From positions 1 through 18,952 of the forward strand of contig JACRMO010000005.1 of assembly GCA_016214925.1 (NCBI GenBank): a stretch of 18,952 nucleotides of DNA, given 5' to 3'. This DNA comes from Gammaproteobacteria bacterium. GTDB lineage: Bacteria > Pseudomonadota > Gammaproteobacteria > Thiohalobacterales > Thiohalobacteraceae. Positions 1 to 7,921 of the stretch are shown here, in pieces; within the stretch, counting starts at the first letter, position 1, and each line of letters opens with the position of its first letter. The notes beneath the pieces are model-generated. The model was not told the origin of the DNA. It saw only the letters and a list, made by a program, of their open reading frames with translations, and made no database searches. The position numbers and the translations under genes were made by a program.

Positions 1-429
1 ATTCTCGCGCGGCGTGTGTTTGCCAGCCGTTGGGAGCAGCCCATCGATGCCAACCGCCGCTTTATCGATGGCCAAGCCCTGCTCGGCCCTTCCAAAACCT
101 GGCGCGGCCTCGTCGCGGCGCTGCTGATCACGCCCTGCGCAGCGCTGTTACTGGGCGTGCCGGCAAGCATCGGCTTGCTTATCGCGGTCACGGCCATGCT
201 CGGCGATCTGCTATCGAGTTTCTGCAAACGCCGGCTGCGCATCCCGCCGAGCGGCATGGCACTGGGTCTGGATCAGATCCCCGAATCGCTGTTGCCGTTG
301 CTGGCGGTGCAACGCCATTTCGGCCTCGATTGGCTGGATATCCTGCAACTGACGCTGATCTTCGTGGCGTTGGAACTGGTGCTGTCACGCATCCTCTACC
401 GCCTGCATATCCGCAAACAACCGTATTGA
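1..429 (+). CDS. CarS/DUF46-like CDP-archaeol synthase family membrane protein (5' truncated)
   Basis: The reading frame is open from base 1, so the true start lies upstream; a GTG at 16 is only an internal in-frame codon. The visible 140 or so residues carry hallmarks of the CarS/DUF46 family: the block LLGPSKTWRG, then a GDLLSSFCKRRL segment, then LDQIPESLLPLL. These match the G-K-T-W-R-G, G-D-x-x-x-S-F-x-K-R-R and LDQ signatures of archaeal CDP-archaeol synthase. That enzyme condenses CTP with an unsaturated ether-lipid phosphatidate at the membrane. Three or so hydrophobic segments flank these motifs, as expected for an integral membrane cytidylyltransferase. Bacterial homologues exist but their substrate is not established, so a role in activating a lipid phosphate is inference. 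The gene converges on the metallophosphoesterase, with 8 bases between the stop codons. Confidence 0.75.
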   Translation: MLARRVFASRWEQPIDANRRFIDGQALLGPSKTWRGLVAALLITPCAALLLGVPASIGLLIAVTAMLGDLLSSFCKRRLRIPPSGMALGLDQIPESLLPLLAVQRHFGLDWLDILQLTLIFVALELVLSRILYRLHIRKQPY

Positions 430-437
430 TGCACCAC

Positions 438-1406
438 TCATCGGGGTGCAGCGCACTGCAAGCGATGCACGGTGATCTCCGGGGGACAATTCAGGCGCAC
501 ATCCACCACGCAGGCGCCGGAACCGAGCGAGGTATAACCTTGCAACTGCCGATAACGCCAGGCACCGCGGCACAGCGCACGCGGGCTGTTGGCATTGCAC
601 ATCAGCGGAATACCGCCGGGCAGACAAATCTGACCACCATGCGTGTGCCCGCAGAGCATGACATCGCAATCCGCATAGGCGGCATGTTTGTAGATCTCAG
701 GCGAGTGCGTGAGCAGGATCGACACCGCGTGTTCAGGAACTCCCTGCATCGCCTTCTCCAGATTGTCCGCGCGGTAGTAATGCGGATCGTCGATGCCGGC
801 CAGATGGATGGCCGCGCCGTCGCGCGACAACGCCAGCGATTCATTCATCAGCATGCGGATGTCCATATCCTACAGACCCGGAAGCATGCGGATGCTGTCG
901 TGATTGCCGAGCACGCCGAACACGGCGCCGCTCAACTGCGCGCGCACCCGCCGCATACCGTCCAGCGCCGCCGCGTAGGTGCCGAAAGTCTTGCCGCGGA
1001 AATCGCCAGTCAGCACGCACACATCGTACTCGACCTGACGCACCGCCTCGATGAGCGCATGCGGCATGTCCTCGGCCATATCCAAATGTAAATCGGAGAT
1101 GTGCAGGATGCGGAAGCCGTCGAACTCGACCGGCAGTCGGGGCAAGGCGATCGTGTTCTGGCGAACCTGAATCGCGCGCGCATTGCGCTGGCCACGCCCA
1201 TGCACACCTAGCACTCGCAGCGCGCCACGCAGAAGGCCGTGCATGGAATACCAGTTTTCGATGTGAAAAAAATTGCGCCCTTGACCGAAGAGACGCGCCT
1301 CGAAATCGGTCTCGATACCGAGTCGCTGGTTCAAGTGCAGTCGGCCGATACGCTCCTGCAGGCGATCACGCATCGCGGCATCGAGCGGCGGGCAGGGCTT
1401 GGGCAT
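438..1406 (-). pseudogene. Metallophosphoesterase (calcineurin-like), interrupted by an in-frame amber codon
   Basis: Two pieces in the same frame form one calcineurin-like phosphoesterase. The upstream piece has HISDLHLD (metal-binding D-x-H), LTGDF (GD) and GVLGNHD (GNH). The downstream piece has LLTHSPEIY and CGHTHGGQI (the last two metal-binding His motifs). A TAG at 870-872 follows LPGL; after one GAT codon the frame continues DIRMLMNESLAL, the usual continuation after GNHD in this family. Without the TAG the gene would be complete at about 322 residues. The family hydrolyses phosphomonoesters or phosphodiesters, and membrane-associated members act on UDP-diacylglucosamine or similar; the substrate here is unknown. 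I chose the ATG at 1404-1406 because AGGAG lies 11 bases upstream, but an in-frame ATG at 1481 is possible. It follows the permease gene by about 80 bases. A point change CAG to TAG is the simplest explanation. Confidence 0.8.
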
Positions 1407-1487
1407 GGACAGCTGATCTCCTGCGTAGCGTATCTTTATGCTGTAATTATATTTCAGCGCGACGCGTTCTGCCGCACTCATCGCGCC

Positions 1488-2723
1488 TCATAGAAATATC
1501 CAATAAACCCCCAGCTGCACCAGCGTCAGCGGAATACCCACGCGGGCGAAGGCGAGAAAACTCAGATGGCCGCCATGGCGCTCGGCGCTGTGCACGATAA
1601 TGACATTGCTGGCCGCGCCGAGGATGAGCAGATTGCCGGCCAGAGTACTGGCCGCCGCCAGCGCCATCAGACTCGCGGTATCGGCGTCGGCGTGCTGAAG
1701 CAGCGGCAGGTACAGGGCCACCAGCGGTACATTGGATATCAATTGACTCAAGCCCGCGCCCACGGCGAACACCGCTGCCGGCGCGGCGATATCGAGCGCC
1801 CCGCGCGCCAGCCAACCCTGAAACAGGCCGGTGTGCCACACCGCCGCCATCAGCACGAACATGCCGGCGAAAAACGCCAGGGTGGGCCAATCGAGGCGGC
1901 GCAACAATTCGCCGCGCCGCGAACTGAACAGCAACAGCGGTGCGGCGCCGGCCAGCGCGATATAACTCAAGCGGAAATCCGCGGCGAGCTCGCTGCCGAC
2001 CAGAGACATACGCACAACAATCAATACCAGGATCAACAACACAGCGCGACGCATCCAACGTGCCATATCGACATCGTGCACCTTCACCGGCGTATGCACC
2101 AGCGGCGTGGTGTGGAACTCGCGGGGGAAAAACAGTCGCAACACGACATATGTCAACACCAGGCTGAGCAATGTCGGGAGTGCCAGGTACTCCAGGAACG
2201 TCAGGAAGGGATTGGCCAGGTCCGCCTGCAGAGCGATCAACAGATTCTGCGGATTGCCGATCGGACTCATGACGCTGCCGGTGGTCACCGCGAAGGCCAG
2301 CGCCAGCAACAGCAGCCGCGCATCGATGTTGTGTTCGCGCGCCAGCCGCAACACCAGCGGCGTGCCGATGATGGCCAACGTATCGTTCATCAGCAGTGCC
2401 GAGGCCAGTCCGGTGGTGAACAAAAGAATCAGCACCAAACCATCGGTGGAACGCGTGCGACTGAACACGAGGTAAGCAAGCCGATACAATTCACCGCTCG
2501 CCACTGCCGCCTGACCGACCACGAACATGCCGAACAGGAACAGCATCACGTCCCAATCGATGGCGATCAGCGCATCGGCGGGGGCAATATCGCCGCTCAG
2601 CAATACGATCAGCGCACCGCCGATCATGGCCTGCCAGATGGCGATGCGGAACCGCCCGAACTTTCGGACCGCGATCAGCACGAATACGATCAGCAGCACT
2701 GCAACCGGAAGATTAAAGTTCAA
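1488..2723 (-). CDS. ArsB/NhaD/SLC13-type ion transporter permease
   Basis: This is a 411-residue, very hydrophobic protein with about 11 membrane segments in two related halves. Each half has a polar loop typical of the ion-transporter superfamily: LLMNDTLAIIGTPLVLRLAR plus SPIGNPQNLL in the first half, and LSQLISNVPLVALYLP plus ILGAASNVII in the second. These asparagine/proline-rich turns are where ArsB, NhaD, CitM and SLC13 proteins bind ions or substrate. The substrate cannot be read from sequence; arsenite, sodium, dicarboxylate and sulfate are all possible, and no ars genes are adjacent. The start codon is TTG (2721-2723), with GAGGG about 11 bases before it, and the N-terminus begins directly at the first membrane helix. 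The metallophosphoesterase follows on the same strand. Confidence 0.85.
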   Translation of the reverse strand: MNFNLPVAVLLIVFVLIAVRKFGRFRIAIWQAMIGGALIVLLSGDIAPADALIAIDWDVMLFLFGMFVVGQAAVASGELYRLAYLVFSRTRSTDGLVLILLFTTGLASALLMNDTLAIIGTPLVLRLAREHNIDARLLLLALAFAVTTGSVMSPIGNPQNLLIALQADLANPFLTFLEYLALPTLLSLVLTYVVLRLFFPREFHTTPLVHTPVKVHDVDMARWMRRAVLLILVLIVVRMSLVGSELAADFRLSYIALAGAAPLLLFSSRRGELLRRLDWPTLAFFAGMFVLMAAVWHTGLFQGWLARGALDIAAPAAVFAVGAGLSQLISNVPLVALYLPLLQHADADTASLMALAAASTLAGNLLILGAASNVIIVHSAERHGGHLSFLAFARVGIPLTLVQLGVYWIFL

Positions 2724-2760
2724 GCGTTAACCGCCCTCGCTGCTGCTGTGCAGAGCAATA

Positions 2761-3294
2761 TCATGGTTTGGGTAATAATCCGCGCAACACCTTCAGCAGG
2801 GCGGCATCGTCCCATTCGCGACTACCGACAACCCGGTGCGTGAGGCGTCCCTGCGGATCAATAATATACGTTGTCGGCAGCCCGACCACCTGGTATTGCT
2901 TGATAACCTTCGCGTCCATATCCAACAACAACGGGAATTCCACGGAGTAATCGGCGAGAAACATGAACACGGTATCCGCATCCTCGCCGACATTCACCCC
3001 GAGGAACACGATGTCATCAGCCTGCGCCGCCGCCCAGCCACGCTGCATGGACGGCATCTCATAACGACACGGCGGGCACCAGGTCGCCCAAAAGTTCAAC
3101 ACCACCACTTTGCCGCGGTAATCCGTGAGTCTGTGTGGCACGCCGTCCAGATCCTTGAGTTCAAAGTCCGGCGCTGCGACGGGATGAGGAATCTCAGGCA
3201 GAGTCTGTCCGGCCGGCGTAATAGCCTGTGCCGCAACCAGCCATGCGCACAATCCCAATGCGCACACGCTGGATGCAAGCGTGTTCCGGCGCAT
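2761..3294 (-). CDS. TlpA/ResA-type exported thioredoxin (thiol-disulfide oxidoreductase)
   Basis: This 177-residue protein starts with an RR-containing basic tip and a hydrophobic stretch to about residue 24 (ends AAQA), a signal peptide or membrane anchor. The thioredoxin domain runs from about 40 to 175: the AxDFELKDLDG entry strand typical of TlpA/ResA, NFWATWCPPCRYEMPSM with redox CPPC at 73-76, GVNVGED, and the cis-proline loop GLPTTYIIDPQGR. Such proteins are usually reductants in the periplasm, serving cytochrome c maturation, copper centre assembly or a dedicated partner. The start ATG lies 2 bases after the stop of the upstream exported protein, with GAAGG inside that gene as ribosome site, so the two are probably co-translated and the upstream protein is the natural candidate partner. 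No cytochrome maturation gene is nearby. Confidence 0.9.
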   Translation of the reverse strand: MRRNTLASSVCALGLCAWLVAAQAITPAGQTLPEIPHPVAAPDFELKDLDGVPHRLTDYRGKVVVLNFWATWCPPCRYEMPSMQRGWAAAQADDIVFLGVNVGEDADTVFMFLADYSVEFPLLLDMDAKVIKQYQVVGLPTTYIIDPQGRLTHRVVGSREWDDAALLKVLRGLLPKP

Positions 3295-3296
3295 TT

Positions 3297-3965
3297 TCAG
3301 GGTGCCTTCGTCGCCGCGGGCGTAGCGGGTGTTGGTGCAATTGGTGTGGATGCATCTGGTGCGCAGTGGATATCCTTGAGCACTTCAGCACGCCGTGCGC
3401 CGTACTGCTGCCAGACGACATCGAGATCGAAACGACTATCCGGTGGCAGATTGAACACCGACATACCCCAATTGTAATCGCCCGGATTGTAGACCTGCCG
3501 TGTCGGCAACAACGCCCATTCAAAGGCAATGCGCGCCGCTTGCGGGACGCCGCGCGACGCCCATGCCTCAGCCCAATCCTCGCGCGTCTTCAGGCCCCGC
3601 ACAGCACTCGCGACACGCACACGCCAGTCACGCAGATTGTATTCCAGCGCACTCGGCCGCACGGTCTGCGAGGTGTTCTTGAAGATCGTCTGGAATACGC
3701 AACTCCGTGCAATCACATCCGCATCCGTGCGCGCAAAACCGCGCGCCAGGAAGAACGCGCGGGTCTGATCGGGAAGCCGCTGCACCAGACGCAGCGACAT
3801 ACCGGGCGCGTGGATCTCCCAATACGGCAGACCCGCTTCGGCATCGATACCGGTACTGATCTCCGTTTGCGCCATGACCCCGCCAGCCATGGCCAAGAGC
3901 ACGCCCCCCAACCCCGGCTGCCAGGATTTCCACGGAAGAGCCCGTGTCCAGTCCGAATTGATCAT
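3297..3965 (-). CDS. Exported protein of unknown function, two cysteines, paired with TlpA
   Basis: I do not recognise the family. From the ATG at 3963-3965 the protein has 222 residues. Its N-terminus is a signal peptide: a basic/aromatic tip, then GLGGVLLAMAGGVMA and a likely cleavage after VMA. The mature part has a conserved-looking core with WEIHAPGMSLRLVQRLP, SCVFQTIFKN, YNLRDWRV, FEWALLPTRQ, YNPGDYNWGMSVFNLPP and FDLDVVW, rich in aromatic residues. The tail is proline/alanine/threonine-rich and probably disordered. The mature chain has exactly two cysteines, in RSCVFQ and in DIHCAPD near the tail. Upstream in-frame codons reach 4055, but that extension is arginine-rich and would bury the signal peptide, and a promoter-like pair ends near 3988, so the shorter start is better. 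An ATG at 3980 is an alternative. It heads a two-gene unit with tlpA. Confidence 0.7.
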   Translation of the reverse strand: MINSDWTRALPWKSWQPGLGGVLLAMAGGVMAQTEISTGIDAEAGLPYWEIHAPGMSLRLVQRLPDQTRAFFLARGFARTDADVIARSCVFQTIFKNTSQTVRPSALEYNLRDWRVRVASAVRGLKTREDWAEAWASRGVPQAARIAFEWALLPTRQVYNPGDYNWGMSVFNLPPDSRFDLDVVWQQYGARRAEVLKDIHCAPDASTPIAPTPATPAATKAP

Positions 3966-3987
3966 GGATTGCAGACGCATAAAGCCC

Positions 3988-4015
3988 AGCATAGCGGGTA
4001 ATATGCTTCGGACAA
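3988..4015 (-). promoter_or_regulatory. Possible sigma70 promoter for the exported-protein/tlpA unit
   Basis: Reading the minus strand, TTGTCC (4010-4015) and TATGCT (3988-3993) are separated by 16 bases; each matches the sigma70 consensus at 4 of 6 positions. Transcription would begin near 3981, leaving a leader of about 15 bases before the ATG at 3965. No Shine-Dalgarno sequence is obvious in that leader. Its place between divergent genes fits, but the match is only moderate. Confidence 0.35.
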
Positions 4016-4082
4016 GCGCGCCACGTCCATCCCGACGTCGGCGCCGTGAACCCACGCAAAAATACTGGACACAGCACCGCCC

Positions 4083-4916
4083 ATGACACCCATCCTCATC
4101 ATTGGCCTGCTTACAATGATGTTGCTGCTATGGCCGGTGCTGCGGCGCCGCTGGCGCGAACGCCGACGTGCGCGCCTGCGGCACCAGCCCTTTCCAGCCC
4201 AGTGGTCCGCGCTGTTGCGCAGCCATGCCCCGCTCTATAACCACCTGCCGTCCCCGTTGCGTGAACACCTGCATGGCCACATTCAGGTATTGCTGGCGGA
4301 AAAGGATTTCCACGGCGCGGGCGGATTGGTGGTTACCGATGCCATGCGCCTGATCGTCGCCGCCCAGGCCGCGTTGTTGTTGCTCAATCGCCCCGGCGAC
4401 TATTTTCCGGACCTTTACAGCATTGTCTTGCACCCGGCCGCGTTCGTGGTGAACCGCGAACATTGGGATGCCGCCGGCCTACACCACCGCGAGCGCCAAG
4501 TGCTGAGCGGCGAATCCTGGGGGACCGGCCAGCTGGTGCTGTCCTGGGATGACAGCCTCGCCGGCGGCATGGCCTGTGGCGATGGCTATAACGTCGTGCT
4601 GCATGAATTCGCCCACCAATTGGATCTTGGCTCCGGCGCCATGAACGGCACCCCGCGCCTGGACAGCCGGGCCGAACGCCAGGCCTGGGCCGCCGCGTTC
4701 ACGCCCGCCTTTGCCGACCACTGTGCCCGCGTCGAGGCCGGCGAGGCCACCTGGCTGGACCCTTACGCCGCCAGCGAACCCGCGGAATTTTTCGCCGTAT
4801 TGACCGAGGCATTTTTCGAGCTGCCCGAGGATTTGGCGGTCGAGTACCCGGCGGTGTATGCCTGTCTGCGAACGTATTACCGGGTGGACCCGAGGGCGTG
4901 GAAAACGGCCCCGTAG
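4083..4916 (+). CDS. mtfA: MtfA-type zinc metallopeptidase (M90) with N-terminal membrane anchor
   Basis: This 277-residue protein has the zinc-peptidase helix VVLHEFAHQLD, with ligands His174 and His178 and catalytic Glu175. The family-specific blocks YPDLY-like YFPDLYSIVLHP, SWDDSLAGG, MNGTPRLDSRAER, DPYAASEPAEFFAVLTEAFFE (supplying the acidic third ligand) and YPAVYACLRTYYRVDP are all present, so this is MtfA. In enterobacteria MtfA binds and is activated by the repressor Mlc, and so affects ptsG expression; no Mlc or PTS gene is visible here, so the target is unknown. Unlike the cytosolic E. coli protein, residues 3-20 are a hydrophobic helix followed by an arginine-rich stretch (RRRWRERRRARLR), which suggests an inner-membrane anchor with the catalytic domain in the cytoplasm. 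It is divergent from the exported-protein gene. Confidence 0.9.
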   Translation: MTPILIIGLLTMMLLLWPVLRRRWRERRRARLRHQPFPAQWSALLRSHAPLYNHLPSPLREHLHGHIQVLLAEKDFHGAGGLVVTDAMRLIVAAQAALLLLNRPGDYFPDLYSIVLHPAAFVVNREHWDAAGLHHRERQVLSGESWGTGQLVLSWDDSLAGGMACGDGYNVVLHEFAHQLDLGSGAMNGTPRLDSRAERQAWAAAFTPAFADHCARVEAGEATWLDPYAASEPAEFFAVLTEAFFELPEDLAVEYPAVYACLRTYYRVDPRAWKTAP

Positions 4917-4966
4917 GGCGCAATAGCCGGCTGTCGAAAACACCCGGCGCATGGCGCCGAGCGAAT
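4912..4966 (+). repeat. Possible degenerate REP-like element after mtfA
   Basis: Around the mtfA stop codon the sequence GTAGGGCGCAATAGCC is followed by a perfect 6-bp stem (CGGCGC 4945-4950, GCGCCG 4954-4959, loop ATG) and then GAATGCG. The opening and the GAATGCG tail resemble the start and end of intergenic palindromes common in gammaproteobacteria, but the long arms pair only partly. It could instead be a chance stem or a weak transcription end; there is no T-run after it. Confidence 0.3.
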
Positions 4967-4992
4967 GCGTCTCGCGGGACGCCATCCCCCGA

Positions 4993-5020
4993 TTGCCGAT
5001 TCCTTAATCCTCCGTATACT
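4993..5020 (+). promoter_or_regulatory. Sigma70 promoter of the glucan synthase gene
   Basis: TTGCCG (4993-4998) and TATACT (5015-5020) are separated by 16 bases; they match the -35 consensus at 4 of 6 and the -10 consensus at 5 of 6. The site lies in the 246-base gap between mtfA and the glucan synthase. Transcription would start near 5027, giving an untranslated leader of 80 to 136 bases depending on the start codon used. Apart from this and the REP-like stem, the gap holds nothing else I can identify. Confidence 0.5.
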
Positions 5021-5162
5021 GTGCGCCGTACAGACCACCCCCGCCGCCGGGCGCGCGGTGCGGTCTGCGCGAAATTCTCCCAATTTTCACCGGCGGAACA
5101 CGACAATGCCCGCGTCAGTCCCCCATCAGCCTGGGGCGCGCGGGCCTGCATCACATAGAGTC

Positions 5163-7816
5163 ATGCACAAATCCAGCTTCCTGATCGCCATCGCCATCGC
5201 CGCCCTCACCATCATGGGCTGGGCCTATTACAACCAACCGACCCCCGAACCTGCTTGGCCGCCCGTCATCCAGGGCTTCGCCTTCTCGCCGTTCCAGGAC
5301 AAGCAGGGGCCGATCTACAGCAAATACCCGAGCGTGAAACAGATCGAATCCGATCTGGCGCTGCTGGCGGGCAAGACCCACTCCATCCGCACCTACACCG
5401 TCGAGGAAACGACCTCGCCGAGATCCCGGAACTGGCGCGCAAGTATGGCCTGAATGTCGCGCTCGGAACCTGGATCGACCAGTATCCGGACAAGAGCGCC
5501 GCGCAACTGGACAAGATGCTCTCCATCGCCGAGCGCTCGCGTAAAAACGTCGTGCGCCTGATCGTCGGCAACGAGTCGATACTGCGCGGCGACGTTACCG
5601 TCCAGGAACTGATCGCCTACCTGGACAAGGCCAACGCCCGGACCAACATCCCGATCAGCACCGCCGAACCGCCGTATGTATGGGTGCGCAACCCGGAGCT
5701 GGTCAAGCATGTCGACTACATCGCCGTGCACCTGCTGCCGTACTGGGAAGGCTATTCGGTCGAAGAATCGCTCAAATACATCGTCAACAGCATCGACGAA
5801 CTCAAAAAACTCTACCCCGACAAGCCCATCATCATCGGCGAGGTGGGCTGGCCGAGCAACGGCCGCACCCGCAAGGAAGCCGTCGCCGGCGAGGCCAACG
5901 AGGCCATCTTCCTGCGCCGCTTCCTGGAAATCGCCGCGGAAGAAAAATACGTCTACTACCTCATGGAGGCCTTCGACCAGCCCTGGAAGCGCGAGACTGA
6001 AGGCGATGTCGGCGCGTATTGGGGTGTGTACAACGTCATGCGGCAACCCAAGTTCCAGTTCACCGAGCCGGTGGTGGAAATCCCCAACTGGCCGATCCTC
6101 GCCGGCGCGTCGGTGGGCTTCGCCGTCATCGTGTTCACGCTGCTATTGATCGACAGCAGCCGCCTGCAGAACCGCGGTCGCAGCTTTCTCGCCCTGGTGG
6201 CCTACGCCGCCGCGACCGCGGCCGTATGGGTCATCTACGACTATATGGATCAGTATCTCACCGTCACCAGCGTCATCGTCGGCATCCTGCTGATGATCGG
6301 CATGATCGGCGTGATCGTGGTACTGCTCGCCGAGGCGCACGAATGGGCCGAAGCGCTGTGGGTGCGCGATCATCGCCGCTTGTTCAAACCGGTCGACGTG
6401 CCGAATGAACAGTTGCCAAGAGTATCGGTGCACGTGCCGGCCTACAACGAACCACCGGAGATGATGATCGAGACGCTCGATGCACTGGCGGCGCTCGACT
6501 ATCCGGACTTCGAAGTCATTGTCATCGATAACAACACCAAGGACCCGGCGGTGTGGGAACCGGTGCGCGAGCATTGCGCCAAACTCGGCCCGCGTTTCCG
6601 CTTCTTCCACGAGGACCCGCTGCCCGGCTTCAAGGCCGGCGCGTTGAACTTCGCCCTTAAGCACACCGATCCGAACGCCGCGATCGTCGCCGTCATCGAC
6701 AGCGATTACAGGGTGCACCCGCGTTGGCTGCGCGATTTGGTCCCGCAGTTCGCCAACGAACGCATCGGCATCGTGCAGGCGCCGCAGGATTACCGCGACG
6801 CGCGCGAGAACGCCTTCAAGGCGATGTGTTATGCCGAATACCGCGGCTTCTTCTACATCGGCATGGTCACCCGCAACGAACGCAACGCCATCATCCAGCA
6901 CGGCACCATGACCATCGTGCGCAAGTCGGCGCTGGAAGGCGTGAACGGCTGGGCCGAATGGTGCATCACCGAAGATGCGGAACTGGGCCTGCGCATTTTC
7001 GAACAAGGCCTGGAAGCGACCTACATTCCCAAGAGCTATGGCCGCGGCCTGATGCCCGACACCTTTATCGACTTCAAGAAACAGCGGTATCGCTGGGCGT
7101 TCGGCTCGGTGCAGATCCTGCGCAAGCATGCCGGCAATCTGCTGAAGCGCGGCACCGGCAAGCTCACCGCCGGTCAGCGCTACCACTTCGTGGCCGGTTG
7201 GTTGCCCTGGCTCGCCGACGGCATCAATCTGTTGTTCAACATGGCGGCACTGTGCTGGTCGATTGCCATGCTGGTTGCGCCGACCAAGATCGATCCACCG
7301 CTGCTGGTATTCTCGATCCTGCCGCTGGCACTGTTCGTGTTCAAGATCGGCAAGCTGGTGTATCTGTATCAGACGCGGGTCGGCGCCAACACCATCCAGA
7401 CGATTTCCGCGGCGCTCGCCGGTCTGGCGCTCACGCACACGATTGGCTTGGCGATGCTCACCGGCTTCTTCATCAAGAGCAAGCCGTTCTTCCGCACACC
7501 CAAGCAGGCGCACAAGCAGGCGATCTTCAAAGCCTTGAGCGCCGCGCGCGAGGAGACCCTGATGCTGACCGCGCTGTGGCTGGCCGCGTATGGCATCATC
7601 GATTACTTCGGCACGGAAACACTGGATCTGCTGATGTGGGCGGTGATGTTGTTGTTGCAATCGACGCCTTACTTCGCGGCGCTGGTGGTATCCATTATCA
7701 GCGCCCTGCCAAGACTGCCCGCGCGCTGGATCGGCGAAACCGGCAGCATGTCCGAAGCCGCGCGCTCGGTGTTGGAACCGCCGGCGGCACCTCAGATCAG
7801 CGAGGGGAAATCGTGA
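5163..7816 (+). CDS. NdvB-like GH17-GT2 beta-glucan synthase, broken by a one-base frameshift near 5405
   Basis: Joined across the frameshift this is an 884-residue inner-membrane protein. Residues 4-20 form a membrane anchor. A periplasmic GH17 domain follows: QGFAFSPFQ, SIRTYT, then GNESILRGD with the acid/base Glu at 5573 and GEVGWPSNG with the nucleophile Glu at 5840. After three membrane helices comes a family 2 glycosyltransferase: VSVHVPAYNEPPEM, VIDNNTKDPA, AVIDSDY (DxD near 6698), TEDAELGLR (catalytic base near 6974) and QRYRW near 7082, then more helices. The architecture matches Pseudomonas NdvB-type beta-1,3-glucan synthases, in which GT2 polymerises glucose from UDP-glucose and GH17 remodels or branches the glucan. 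The frame changes after TYTVE: one G is missing from a G run at 5405-5406, and restoring it gives VEGNDLAEIPELA. The ATG at 5163 is adopted; an in-frame ATG at 5106 has a better ribosome site (GGCGGA). As written, a full-length product cannot be made. Confidence 0.85.
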
Positions 7817-7824
7817 GTCGCAAT

Positions 7825-7910
7825 CCGTAGGTTGGGGTGAGGCGCATTGTGCCGAACCCCAACGCATTGCCACGGCTGCTGGGGTTCGCTCCGCTCACCC
7901 CAACCTACGG
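7825..7910. repeat. REP-like palindromic element
   Basis: Perfect 17-base inverted arms, CCGTAGGTTGGGGTGAG at 7825-7841 and its reverse complement at 7894-7910, enclose a second nested stem (CGAACCCCA 7853-7861 with TGGGGTTCG 7880-7888). The whole can fold as a branched hairpin. The GTAGGTTGGGGTGAG arm is a familiar intergenic repeat in gamma- and betaproteobacteria. It fills most of the gap between the glucan synthase stop and the oxidoreductase stop, so it may also serve as a bidirectional transcription end. There is no transposase here. Confidence 0.85.
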
Positions 7911-7921
7911 TGTCACAGCAT

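Noticed and set aside
864..884. Amber codon as evidence of a recoded genetic code
   Set aside because: Only one in-frame TAG is seen in a conserved gene, while photolyase and mtfA use TAG as ordinary stops, so recoding is unlikely.
1566..2843. 425-codon glutamine/arginine-rich open frame on the plus strand opposite the permease
   Set aside because: The composition is that of an antisense shadow of a hydrophobic membrane protein; the permease motifs on the minus strand are convincing.
6143..7873. 576-codon open frame on the minus strand opposite the glucan synthase
   Set aside because: It is a shadow of a high-GC gene: arginine/histidine/glutamine-rich, no domain, and the plus strand encodes clear GH17-GT2 motifs.
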